In this document: one piece after another, positions 16,311-24,359 of the stretch
Layout of the letters: each line of letters opens with the position of its first letter
How positions within the stretch are numbered: position 1 is the stretch's first letter
NCBI GenBank assembly: GCA_016178505.1
Contig: JACOTG010000211.1
Span: 1-38,656, forward strand
DNA: 38,656 bases
From: Planctomycetota bacterium
GTDB lineage: Bacteria; Planctomycetota; JACOTG01
Reading direction: 5' to 3'
Translations under genes and position numbers: made by a program
Notes under the pieces: model-generated
The model's input: only the letters and a program-made list of their open reading frames with translations
Database searches by the model: none
Told to the model about the DNA's origin: nothing

Positions 16311-17243
16311 TTGAGGGACTCCAACATCCTTTCCGCGATGATCGCGCTGGTGATTGGCGCGTCGCTGCTTCGAGCGCCGGGCGATTCCGTCGTCGCGTCG
16401 GTCGATGGTCAAGAGATCCGAAAAAGCGACGTCGCCGACTCCGTGCTGCTCTTCGGGAGCCAGGCGTACGTCGACGCCATGCGCGAGTGCGTCCAACGCA
16501 TCCTCGCCGAGCGCGAGGCCGAGCGCTTGAAGGTGAACGTGCCCGACGCGACGATCGACAAGGCGCTCGGCGACGAAATCGACCAAGAGAAGAGCGCGCT
16601 CCTGGTCCAGTACGGCGGAAAAGTCACGTTCCCGGATTTCGTACGCGACCACTTTCGAATGACCGAGGACGAGTATCGAGCGCGGATTCGCGTGGCGGTG
16701 CGGACGAAGCTCCTTCTCGCGCGCGTCATCCGGTACGGCACGATGCGAGAGGAGCGGCTCACGTTGCGAACGATCGTCGTTCGCGACAAGGCGAAGGCGC
16801 TGGAGCTCCAGGAAAAGCTGCGGATGGGCGCCGACTTCATCGCGCTCGCGAAGCGCGAGTCGATCGACCCGAGCGCGAAGGACGGGGGAAAGCTCCCGCC
16901 GGTCACCCACGGCGTGCTCCAAGGGGAGATCGAGAAGGTGGTTTTCGCGCTCGTGCCCGGACAGGTGAGCGACGTCCTCACCGTGGTCGACCGCGACAGC
17001 TCGACCTATCACCTCTTCCGCCTCCTCGAGCGGCCGGACCCGGTGGACAAGCCGTACGCCGACGTCGCCGGTGAAGTCGAAAAGGACTTGGCGTCGAAGC
17101 CGCTCGAGGCGTACGAGGTCGCGCAGTGGACTCGAAAGATGGAAACCACGCACGACGTGAAGGTCGTCGGGCCGGCCGGCGCGGACGACGGCAAGGCGGA
17201 CGTGCCGATCACGCCGAAGAAGGAGAACTCGAAAGAACGATGA
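16311..17243 (+). CDS. PpiC-type (parvulin) peptidyl-prolyl isomerase, SurA/PrsA-like
   Basis: Product of 310 residues from TTG 16311, with GAGGG upstream. A hydrophobic export segment spans about residues 6-22. A SurA N-terminal-like helical chaperone region follows (VVASVDGQEIRKSDVADSV ... ILAEREAERLKV). A parvulin domain lies at about 145-237 and shows the family pattern: LRTIVVRD strand, GADFIALAKRESIDPSAKDGG, KLPPVTHGVL, then VFALVPGQVSDVLTV and a closing YHLFRLLE. Such proteins act in the periplasm on outer-membrane or secreted proteins by cis-trans isomerisation of prolyl bonds. The stop overlaps the scpB start (ATGA), an unusual pairing of an envelope chaperone with a chromosome-segregation gene. 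The C-terminal tail is charged and probably disordered. Confidence 0.8.
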   Translation: MRDSNILSAMIALVIGASLLRAPGDSVVASVDGQEIRKSDVADSVLLFGSQAYVDAMRECVQRILAEREAERLKVNVPDATIDKALGDEIDQEKSALLVQYGGKVTFPDFVRDHFRMTEDEYRARIRVAVRTKLLLARVIRYGTMREERLTLRTIVVRDKAKALELQEKLRMGADFIALAKRESIDPSAKDGGKLPPVTHGVLQGEIEKVVFALVPGQVSDVLTVVDRDSSTYHLFRLLERPDPVDKPYADVAGEVEKDLASKPLEAYEVAQWTRKMETTHDVKVVGPAGADDGKADVPITPKKENSKER

Positions 17244-17923
17244 GCCGCTCAAGGGAAAAAGGGGAACCCGAGTCGAAAAACGACGAGCCGCAGCCGGCGG
17301 CAGCGCCGGCGAGCGATGAGCCGCACACCGAAGCCGCGCCGGAGTCCGGTGTCGCCGTCGAGGCGCAGGAATCGTCGCCTCCCGCGGAGGCACCCGCTCG
17401 CCCCGCTCTGAGGTCCGCCGTCGAGGCCGCGCTCTTCGCGACCGCCGAGCCGCTCACGGCAGACCGGATCGCGAAGGCGATCACCGGCGTCGACAAGCGA
17501 CGCGTGGTCGCGGAAATCGAGGCGCTGCGCGAGGAGTACCGCGCGCAGAACCGCGCGTTCGACGTCGAAGAAGTCGCCGGCGGCTTCCACCTGCGAACGC
17601 GCGTCGACCACGCGCCCGTCGTGGAGCGCCTGGTGATCGAGCGGCGCGAAGAGCGACTCACGACCGCTGCGATCGAGACGTTGGCGATCATCGCGTACAA
17701 GCAGCCGATCTCTCGCGCCGAGATCGAGGCGATTCGGGGCGTGCAGTCCTCGACGCTCATTCGCACGCTATTGGATCGAGGGCTCGTGCGCATCACGGGC
17801 CGCGCCGAGGTTCTCGGGCGCCCGCTTCTCTACGGCACCACGACCGCGTTCCTCGAACGGTTCGGTCTCAAGTCGCCACGGGATCTGCCGCGGCGCGACG
17901 ACTTCCCCGCGCCGAAGGAGTGA
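17240..17923 (+). CDS. scpB: Segregation and condensation protein ScpB
   Basis: Product of 227 residues, start ATG 17240 coupled to the upstream stop. Residues from about 56 on are a standard ScpB with two winged helices: ALRSAVEAALFATAEPLT, then VVERLVIERREERLT, ETLAIIAYKQPISRAEIEAI, GVQSSTLIRTLLDRGLV and GRPLLYGTTTAFLERFGL. ScpB binds ScpA and the SMC ATPase in the cytoplasm to form the bacterial condensin-like complex. The first about 55 residues are an extra Pro/Ala/Glu-rich, probably disordered extension. The usual partner scpA is not next to it in this window. Confidence 0.92.
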   Translation: MSRSREKGEPESKNDEPQPAAAPASDEPHTEAAPESGVAVEAQESSPPAEAPARPALRSAVEAALFATAEPLTADRIAKAITGVDKRRVVAEIEALREEYRAQNRAFDVEEVAGGFHLRTRVDHAPVVERLVIERREERLTTAAIETLAIIAYKQPISRAEIEAIRGVQSSTLIRTLLDRGLVRITGRAEVLGRPLLYGTTTAFLERFGLKSPRDLPRRDDFPAPKE

Positions 17924-18027
17924 CGAGCCGCTTTCGCGTTCGCCGGCCGCACCCTTCGCCGAGGCTGCCGTTTCAGCTCGAGTCGCGAGGCGGAGCCGTC
18001 CGATGAATTCCGGAGCGCGCGGACCCC

Positions 18028-18055
18028 TTGTCATCGGAATTCGGTCTCCTATACT
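18028..18055 (+). promoter_or_regulatory. Sigma-70-type promoter for the SurA/PpiD-like gene
   Basis: TTGTCA (18028-18033), 16-base spacer, TATACT (18050-18055). It lies in the 201-base gap between scpB and the 18125 gene, giving a leader of about 60 bases. A strong ribosome site (AGGCGAGGTGAG) precedes the ATG. Confidence 0.65.
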
Positions 18056-18124
18056 GAGGTGTTTCCGAGCGGTCCGGCAATTCGGTCGCGGCCCGAGCAC
18101 TTAAATCGACAGGCGAGGTGAGTC

Positions 18125-20077
18125 ATGGCGTTCAGCTTCATGCGCAAGTACGAGAAGCCCATCATGTTCGTGATCGTGGTGTTCTGCTTGTCGACGATTG
18201 GCGTGACCGGCACGATGATGCAGTTCTTCGGAGGCGGCAAGGCGCAGACGGCCGCGACGTTCGAGGTCGTCCCCGGGAAGCCCGTGAAGGTCTCCGAGGA
18301 GGACTTCATCCGGCTGAAGCGCGATCTCAGCTCGTTCATGGCGATGGCCAGCCAAGGCCGGAACCAAACCGTATCGGACGACGAAACGCTCACCCACATC
18401 ATCAAGATCGACGAAGCCAAGGCGTCGGGGATCGACGTCTCGGACGACGAGGTCGCCACGGTCGTGAAGCTGCTATTCCCTGGATTGACCGATGCCCAGT
18501 ACCGCATGGTCGTTCGAAGCCGGGGCTTCGGCTCGGCGGACGAGTTCCAGGGCTTTCTCCGAGACTGGATTTCGACGCAGAAACTCGACCGGCTGACGGC
18601 CCCGGCGGATCGCGTCAAGTCGGAGGACGTCTACAACGAGTTCAAGAAGAAGTCGACGCGGCTCAGCAACGAGCACGTCGCCTTCAAGGCCGAGGACCGG
18701 CTCTCGGACATGAACCCGGTCGACTACAAGACTCCCGAAGTGAAGAAGTGGTACGACGACAAGATGAACGCGAAGGGCCGCCAGGACGCGGCCTCCAAGG
18801 CGCTTCAGGAACGATACAAGTCGCCCGACAAGCTCGATCTCGAGGTCGTGTGGGCCGACTTCGCGGAATTCGATCCGGCGAAGACGGGGGAGTGGTTGAA
18901 GGACCGAAAGGTCGAGGACACCGAGATTCGAGGTTACTACGACGCGCACCCCGACTACTTCACCGTCGAAGCCGAGAAGCCGAAGGACCCGGAAAAAAAG
19001 GACGACGCGAAGGCCGCCGAGGCGCCGAAGGCGAAGCCATTCGATGACGTGAAGGAGGACATCCGCAAGCGAATCCTTGCCACGTCGCTCGTGCAGAAGG
19101 CGCTCGACGACGCCAACGCGCAACGGACGGAAAAGAAGCCCGTGCTGCTGGACGCGCTCGCGACGAAGTACGGGATCCAGTACAGGAAGCTCTCGGGCGT
19201 GGAGAAGCCGAAGCTCGAGAGCGCCGAGCTGATCGGCTCGAAGAACCTCGCGGGCGAGCTCGGCGCGCAGTCGCCGGCATCGTTCCCGACCAGCGTCACC
19301 GCCAATCGCCCGGACCGCGCCTACTTCACCCGCATCGTTGCGCAGATGCCGGCGAAGACGATGCCGTTCGACGACGTCGAGGCCTCGGTGCGCAAGGACT
19401 ACATGCTCGACAAGGCGATGGAAAAGGCCGTGGCGGACGCGGAGGAGTTGAAGTCGAAGATCGAGGAACGGGCGAAGGAGAAGGTGAAGGACAAGAAGCC
19501 CGAAGATCTCGCCGCGTGGGAAAAGGAGCTGGAAGAAGACAAGAAGAACGGCGTGAACCTCCAGGAGAAATCGAAGGACCTCGCCTACGCAACACGAAGT
19601 GCCGACATGCAGAAGAAGAAGCGCGACTTCGACAACCTGTGGCAAAAGGAGTCCGGCGCCGTCTTCGACGAGCTGGTGAAGGAGCGGGGTCTACAGCCGG
19701 GAAAGCTCGAGGCCTACACGGTCGTCGACAAGGCTGACGAATCCGTGAAGGACGAGAAGGACACGATGAAGAAGTTCTTCCGGACGAACCACCTGCTCGA
19801 CTCGCTGGAGCCGGGGATGTGCTCGTCGTCGCTCCTTCGGGACGAGGAGAACAAGGTCGCCTACGTCGCGAAGATCACCAAGAAGGAAGAACCGGCGTGG
19901 TCCGAGTTGACGGCCGAAGAATACAAGACGATCGCCGATGGAATCCTGAAGCGTCGGCAAAGCATGATGCAGATGCTTCCCATGGGAGGCGCCGACCCGG
20001 ACGACCGATTCCGAAAGACCAAGCTCCAGAGCCGGCACCATGAGGCGAAGACCATCGGCGGCGTCCCGAAGCCGTAG
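18125..20077 (+). CDS. SurA/PpiD-like membrane-anchored periplasmic chaperone without a clear parvulin domain
   Basis: Product of 650 residues. The N-terminus MAFSFMRKYEKPIMFVIVVF is a membrane anchor of the PpiD type (short basic head, helix at about 12-32). A SurA-N-like helical domain spans about 40-200, including IDVSDDEVATVVKLLFPG and a DEFQGFLRDWISTQKLDRL segment. The rest is mostly charged helices and a long coiled coil (about 420-520). I do not see the parvulin signature (GG-x-L ... GQVS) that is plain in the 16311 gene, so enzymatic activity is doubtful. The likely role is a holdase or foldase for exported proteins near the Sec channel, by analogy with PpiD. It has its own promoter and ends directly against the convergent yidD gene with no intervening base. 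Confidence 0.6.
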   Translation: MAFSFMRKYEKPIMFVIVVFCLSTIGVTGTMMQFFGGGKAQTAATFEVVPGKPVKVSEEDFIRLKRDLSSFMAMASQGRNQTVSDDETLTHIIKIDEAKASGIDVSDDEVATVVKLLFPGLTDAQYRMVVRSRGFGSADEFQGFLRDWISTQKLDRLTAPADRVKSEDVYNEFKKKSTRLSNEHVAFKAEDRLSDMNPVDYKTPEVKKWYDDKMNAKGRQDAASKALQERYKSPDKLDLEVVWADFAEFDPAKTGEWLKDRKVEDTEIRGYYDAHPDYFTVEAEKPKDPEKKDDAKAAEAPKAKPFDDVKEDIRKRILATSLVQKALDDANAQRTEKKPVLLDALATKYGIQYRKLSGVEKPKLESAELIGSKNLAGELGAQSPASFPTSVTANRPDRAYFTRIVAQMPAKTMPFDDVEASVRKDYMLDKAMEKAVADAEELKSKIEERAKEKVKDKKPEDLAAWEKELEEDKKNGVNLQEKSKDLAYATRSADMQKKKRDFDNLWQKESGAVFDELVKERGLQPGKLEAYTVVDKADESVKDEKDTMKKFFRTNHLLDSLEPGMCSSSLLRDEENKVAYVAKITKKEEPAWSELTAEEYKTIADGILKRRQSMMQMLPMGGADPDDRFRKTKLQSRHHEAKTIGGVPKP

Positions 20078-20290
20078 CTACTCGACCGGGTCGTAACCGC
20101 CGGCGTGAAAAGGGTGGCAGCGCAGGACTCGCCGAATGCCGAGCCATGCGCCTCGAGCCGCGCCCTTCCGGCGCACCGCCTCGACGAAGTACTCGGAGCA
20201 CGATGGCACGTAGCGGCAAGCGGGTGGAAGCCAAGGTGACACGGCCCGCTGATAGAACCTAGCGGCGGCGATGAGGAGCTTTCCGACCAT
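20078..20290 (-). CDS. yidD: Membrane protein insertion efficiency factor YidD
   Basis: Product of 70 residues with the complete YidD pattern: [19 protein letters not shown], then VPSCSEYFVEAVRRKG, GAWLGIRRVLRCHPFHAGG and the terminal YDPV. YidD is a small amphipathic protein at the inner membrane that assists YidC-dependent insertion. Its start overlaps the rnpA 3' end by 32 bases, the common rnpA-yidD arrangement. No yidC follows here, because the convergent PpiD-like gene occupies the next position. Confidence 0.93.
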   Translation of the reverse strand: MVGKLLIAAARFYQRAVSPWLPPACRYVPSCSEYFVEAVRRKGAARGAWLGIRRVLRCHPFHAGGYDPVE

Positions 20291-20684
20291 CGTTGGCTTT
20301 CGTGAGACGTTCGATGCCTTCGAGGAGCAATCGCCGCGCTTCCGCGAGCGAGAGCTCGCGACACTGAGCAGTCGGAATGATCACGAGGTCGAAGCCCGGC
20401 GGCAGGTGGGGTCGCTCGAGCCGAAACGCCTCGCGAAGGCGGCGCTTGATCCGGTTGCGCGCGACGGCGTTGCCGCAGCGCCTGCCGACGGACAGTCCGA
20501 GGCGCGTGGCCTCGCCTGGGCGCGGGAGCGCGCAGATCGCGAAGCAGCCCGTGCGAGTCCGCCGGCCGCGCTCGAACACGGCTTCGAACTCTCGACGCCG
20601 GCGCAGTCGGACGGTCTTCGGGAACGTGAAGCGCGTCGAACTCGCGCGCGGCGCGATGGCGCCATCGGGTTCATGGGGATTCAC
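20259..20684 (-). CDS. rnpA: Ribonuclease P protein component
   Basis: Product of 141 residues from GTG 20684. Conserved features are [20 protein letters not shown] at the N-terminus, [18 protein letters not shown] and the RNR-type signature [30 protein letters not shown] strand and the helix [15 protein letters not shown] close the fold. RnpA binds the catalytic RNase P RNA in tRNA 5' maturation. An ATG at 20795 is in frame but would overlap the divergent aldehyde dehydrogenase start and add 37 unconserved residues, so I chose the GTG. rpmH, normally upstream of rnpA, is absent. Confidence 0.9.
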   Translation of the reverse strand: MNPHEPDGAIAPRASSTRFTFPKTVRLRRRREFEAVFERGRRTRTGCFAICALPRPGEATRLGLSVGRRCGNAVARNRIKRRLREAFRLERPHLPPGFDLVIIPTAQCRELSLAEARRLLLEGIERLTKANDGRKAPHRRR

Positions 20685-20782
20685 GGACGGATTATCGCGG
20701 ATCGGAAGGGAAACGGTATAGGCTTGTCGCGCCGGCGGCCCGAGGCACGGCCGGTTCGAAGCTTCGAACAGGAGACGATTCG

Positions 20783-22270
20783 ATGACCGAGTCATACAAG
20801 AACTTCATTGGCGGAGAGTGGGTTGCCGCTCGATCGGGGAAAACGTTCGAGAACCGCAACCCGGCGGACAACCAGGACCTCGTGGGGACGTTCCCGGACT
20901 CGGATCGCGACGATCTCGAGGCTGCGGTGAAGGCCGCTCGCGGGGCGTACGACTCGTGGCGGAAGACTCCAGCCCCGCATCGCGGGGAAATCCTCTACCG
21001 CGCCGGCCAGATCCTGAAGGACCGCAAGGAAGAGCTCGCGAAGATCATGACGCGCGAGATGGGCAAAGTCCTCAAGGAGACGCGCGGCGACGTTCAAGAA
21101 GCGATCGACACCGCGTTCTACGCCGCCGGCGAAGGCCGGCGCCTCTTCGGCGACACGGTGCCGTGCGAGCTGCCGAACAAGTTCGGCATGTCCGTGCGCT
21201 GCCCGATCGGCGTCTGCGTGATGATCACGCCGTGGAACTTCCCGATGGCGATCCCGTCGTGGAAGATCTTCCCCGCGCTCATCTGCGGAAACACGGTGGT
21301 GTTCAAGCCGGCGACCGACACGCCCGCGTCGGCGGCGAAGTTCGTCGAGGTCCTGCAGCAGGCGGGCGTGCCCGCAGGCGTGGTGAACTTCCTAACCGGA
21401 GGAGGCAGCAAAGTCGGCATGCCGCTCGCCGAGCATCCGCAAGTCGACGTCGTGTCGTTCACGGGTTCGACCGAGGTCGGCCGTCGCCTCGCGGAGTCGT
21501 GTGGGCGAAATCTGAAGCGGCTGTCGCTCGAGATGGGGGGCAAGAACGCGCAGATCGTCATGGACGACGCGGATCTCGATCTCGCCGTCGAAGGCGCGCT
21601 GTGGGGTGGATTCGGGACGACGGGACAGCGCTGCACCGCGACCAGCCGCGTGGTCCTCCACGAGAAGATCGCCGACGCGTTCATGAAGCAGTTCGTCGAC
21701 CGCGTCAACAAGCTGCGGCTCGGCAACGGGCTCGAGGCGTCGTCGGAAGTCGGGCCGCTCGTGAATCAGGGCCAAGTCGACACGGTCGAGCAGTACGTGA
21801 AGATCGGCAAGGACGAGGGCGCGAAGCTCGTGGCCGGTGGATCGCGGCTCACGGACGCGGCGTACTCGCGCGGGTTCTTCTACCGGCCCACGGTCTTCGA
21901 TCACGTGAAGCCGACCATGCGAATTGCGCAGGAAGAGATCTTCGGCCCGGTCGTTTCCTGCTTGCGCGCTCGCTCGCTCGAAGAGGCGATCGAAATCCAG
22001 AACGGGACCATCTTCGGGCTCTCGTCGTCGATCTACACGCGCGACGTGAACAAGGCATTCCAGGCGATCCGCGACATCCAGGCCGGAATCACCTACGTCA
22101 ACAGCCCGACCATCGGCGCCGAGGTGCAGCTCCCGTTCGGCGGCGTGAAGCAGACCGGCAACGGCCATCGCGAGGCCGGGCAAACCGTCTACGACATCTT
22201 CAGCGAATGGAAGTCGGTCTACGTCGACTATAGCGGACGCCTACAAAAGGCCCAGATCGACGTCAGCTGA
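20783..22270 (+). CDS. NAD(P)-dependent aldehyde (semialdehyde) dehydrogenase
   Basis: Product of 495 residues, full length for the ALDH superfamily. Visible motifs are the cofactor-binding segment [28 protein letters not shown], the Rossmann turn FTGSTEVG, the general-base Glu250 in LEMGGKNA and the nucleophile Cys284 in GQRCTA. EEIFGPV and [20 protein letters not shown] are near the C-terminus. The enzyme oxidises an aldehyde to the acid through a thiohemiacetal. The [12 protein letters not shown] and [14 protein letters not shown] patterns suggest the semialdehyde-oxidising group (alpha-ketoglutarate semialdehyde or aminoadipate semialdehyde type), but substrate cannot be fixed from sequence. 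It is divergent from rnpA and 24 bases ahead of hemC. Confidence 0.88.
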   Translation: MTESYKNFIGGEWVAARSGKTFENRNPADNQDLVGTFPDSDRDDLEAAVKAARGAYDSWRKTPAPHRGEILYRAGQILKDRKEELAKIMTREMGKVLKETRGDVQEAIDTAFYAAGEGRRLFGDTVPCELPNKFGMSVRCPIGVCVMITPWNFPMAIPSWKIFPALICGNTVVFKPATDTPASAAKFVEVLQQAGVPAGVVNFLTGGGSKVGMPLAEHPQVDVVSFTGSTEVGRRLAESCGRNLKRLSLEMGGKNAQIVMDDADLDLAVEGALWGGFGTTGQRCTATSRVVLHEKIADAFMKQFVDRVNKLRLGNGLEASSEVGPLVNQGQVDTVEQYVKIGKDEGAKLVAGGSRLTDAAYSRGFFYRPTVFDHVKPTMRIAQEEIFGPVVSCLRARSLEEAIEIQNGTIFGLSSSIYTRDVNKAFQAIRDIQAGITYVNSPTIGAEVQLPFGGVKQTGNGHREAGQTVYDIFSEWKSVYVDYSGRLQKAQIDVS

Positions 22271-22294
22271 TGCGCGAAGTCGAATCCGTGATCG

Positions 22295-23227
22295 ATGCCT
22301 CGTGAGCTCGTCCTCGGCTCCCGTGCGAGCCCGCTGGCGCGCGCGCAGACCGAGATCGTTCGCGCCGCGATCGTCGCTCGGAGTCCGGACGTTCGCATTC
22401 GCGTGGTCACTCGGACGAGCCGCGGCGATCACGACCGCGAGCGACCTCTCACCGAGATGGGCGGAGTCGGCGTGTTCACGAAGGAGCTCGAGGACGCGCT
22501 GCTCGCGCACGAGATCGACATCGCCGTCCACAGCCTGAAGGACCTGCCCACGCGGACGGCGGCCGGCCTCGTGATCGCGGCCATCACCGCGCGCGAAGAC
22601 GTGCGCGATGCCCTCGTCGCCGCGCCGGGGGTGCGACTCGCGTCGCTCTCGGGTGGAGGGCGCATCGGAACTGGTAGCCCGAGGCGGAAGGCGCAGCTCC
22701 GGCTCGCGTATCCGCGGCTCGAGATCGTACCGATCCGAGGCAACGTCGACACGCGCGTGGCTCGCGCCGCCGCGGGAGACCTCGACGGCGTCGTCCTCGC
22801 CCTCGCCGGCCTGAAGCGCACGGGCCTGGCCGCGCGCGCAACCGACGTGTTTCCCGTCGACTTGATGCTGCCCGCGCCCGGACAAGGAGCGCTCGCAATC
22901 GAGACGCGCGCGGACGACTCGGAAGCAACCGCCGCCACTTCCGTCGTCGACGATCCCGGATCGCGGTTCGCCACGACCGCGGAGCGATTGCTCCTCGACC
23001 GACTGGGCGGGGGCTGCAATCTTCCACTCGGCACTCTCGGCGAATCGTCGGACGGTCGCGAGGGGACGCTGCGTGCGGTCTTGGCCGATCCCGAGGGTCG
23101 GGTGGCCGCGAGGGGGCGAGCTTCGGGGAAGAGTCCGGAGGCCGTCGCCGATGCTGCTCTTGCGTCGTTGCGTGGGGACCGACTCGACGAGACGCTTGCG
23201 GTGCTCCGGAGTCAGGGTCTCATCTAG
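22295..23227 (+). CDS. hemC: Porphobilinogen deaminase (hydroxymethylbilane synthase)
   Basis: Product of 310 residues. Family motifs run in order: LVLGSRASPLARAQT, MGGVGVFTKELEDALL, DIAVHSLKDLPT, ARED-VRDALV, RIGTGSPRRKAQL, IRGNVDTRV, AGLKR, LPAPGQGALAIE and GGGCNLPLG. Cys241 in the last motif is the attachment site for the dipyrromethane cofactor. The enzyme polymerises four porphobilinogens into hydroxymethylbilane in cytoplasmic tetrapyrrole synthesis. No other hem gene is adjacent, so the pathway is dispersed. The gene ends 7 bases before the convergent TPR lipoprotein gene. Confidence 0.95.
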   Translation: MPRELVLGSRASPLARAQTEIVRAAIVARSPDVRIRVVTRTSRGDHDRERPLTEMGGVGVFTKELEDALLAHEIDIAVHSLKDLPTRTAAGLVIAAITAREDVRDALVAAPGVRLASLSGGGRIGTGSPRRKAQLRLAYPRLEIVPIRGNVDTRVARAAAGDLDGVVLALAGLKRTGLAARATDVFPVDLMLPAPGQGALAIETRADDSEATAATSVVDDPGSRFATTAERLLLDRLGGGCNLPLGTLGESSDGREGTLRAVLADPEGRVAARGRASGKSPEAVADAALASLRGDRLDETLAVLRSQGLI

Positions 23228-23234
23228 GCCCGCG

Positions 23235-24230
23235 CTATCGGCCGCCCTTCGCCGCGCCCGATTCGGTGGCCTTCGACCGGTATTCTCCGAGCAGCCGGTG
23301 CGCATCCTCGACGGTGGAATCGCCGAGCTTCGTCGCTTTCTTCAAGAACGTCTCGACGTCGACGGCTGCCTGCCGATAGTCGCCGAGGTTCGCGTAGCAT
23401 TGCCCGCGGTTCAGGTACGCCTGCGCCGATTCGGGTTGGATCTCGAGTACCCGGTTAAGCTGAGTCAGCGCGCCCTCGTATTCGCCCTTCTTGTAGAGGA
23501 GGTCGGCGACGAGAGTCCGGACGTCCGACTCCTTCTTCTCGTTCCCCTGGATCTTCCTCGTGACTCGGTCGAGGCTCTCGGGATCCTCGACGCGAAGCTT
23601 GTACTCCTCGTAGAACCGCCGGGTCTCCTCGGCCTTGTCCAGATAGGTGAACAGAAATCGAAGGGCTGCCTCGTTGTCACCGCGAAGCGCTGCGATCTGG
23701 CCGAGGCCGCTCAGCGCGTAGGGGTAGTCCTTGTTCAGCTCGAGGGCTCGGTGGTAGTTGGCGACGGCCTCCTCCAGGTATCGATCGCGCTCGTCGGTCT
23801 TTTCCTTGATCGGATCGCGGCCGGGATCGGCGAGGGGCGCTCGCAGTTTCCAGATGTCGAGCTGCTGCTGACAGAGGCGGCCCTTCGCGTAGTAGACGTT
23901 TCCGAGGCCGTAGTGAACGCGGAAGTCCTCGTCGTCGAGTCCGCGAGCGACGATCATCTGTTTCTCGGCTTCCTCCAACTTCGGCACCGAGTTCTGATAG
24001 AGGAGCGACCACGCAAGACCGAGATTCGCGTCGATGTCTCCCTCGTCGATGGCGACCGCCTTGCGGAATTGCTGCTCGGCCTGGGCGTACTTGCCGCTGT
24101 CGTAGTAGGCGATTCCTCGCGACAGATAGTCGGTGAGCCGGTCCTTCTCGTCCGCGCTCAAGCCGACGATCGGCTTCAGGATGCTGCAGCCGAGGAGAAA
24201 CGGTAGGAGAACCGCGCAGTACTTGAGCAT
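23235..24230 (-). CDS. TPR-repeat lipoprotein
   Basis: Product of 331 residues. The N-terminus MLKYCAVLLPFLLGCS is a lipoprotein signal with lipobox LLGC, so Cys15 would be lipidated. The mature protein is a series of TPR motifs, for example SRGIAYYDSGKYAQAEQQF, HYGLGNVYYAKGRL, YALSGLGQIAALRGDNEAAL, DLLYKKGEYEGALTQL and AYLNRGQCYANLGDYRQAA. It is probably a periplasmic, membrane-tethered scaffold; the plan recalls BamD or PilW-type (PilF) pilotins, though no specific family can be assigned. It is preceded by its own promoter and separated from rqcH by 129 bases. Confidence 0.7.
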   Translation of the reverse strand: MLKYCAVLLPFLLGCSILKPIVGLSADEKDRLTDYLSRGIAYYDSGKYAQAEQQFRKAVAIDEGDIDANLGLAWSLLYQNSVPKLEEAEKQMIVARGLDDEDFRVHYGLGNVYYAKGRLCQQQLDIWKLRAPLADPGRDPIKEKTDERDRYLEEAVANYHRALELNKDYPYALSGLGQIAALRGDNEAALRFLFTYLDKAEETRRFYEEYKLRVEDPESLDRVTRKIQGNEKKESDVRTLVADLLYKKGEYEGALTQLNRVLEIQPESAQAYLNRGQCYANLGDYRQAAVDVETFLKKATKLGDSTVEDAHRLLGEYRSKATESGAAKGGR

Positions 24231-24327
24231 CGCCTAACCCTCTTTTCTTCTCTCGCTCCCGGCGGGCGCCGAGAGGCGTCCGATTCGCCTCTTTCCGCGT
24301 CTTGCGGCCAGGCCGAAGCGGGCGATC

Positions 24328-24357
24328 ATCATACGGGGGCCCCGTGAGCCCGCGCAA
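24328..24357 (-). promoter_or_regulatory. Candidate promoter for the TPR lipoprotein gene
   Basis: Reading the minus strand: TTGCGC (24357-24352), 18-base spacer, TATGAT (24333-24328). It lies about 95 bases upstream of the ATG, just inside and beyond the rqcH stop. The -10 box is 5/6 to consensus and the -35 box weaker. Confidence 0.45.
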
Positions 24358-24359
24358 GC

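Noticed and set aside
20692-20722. Weak promoter-like boxes (TTATCG, TATAGG) between rnpA and the aldehyde dehydrogenase
   Set aside because: Spacer is 19 bases and both boxes are poor, so no confident promoter can be named for either divergent gene.
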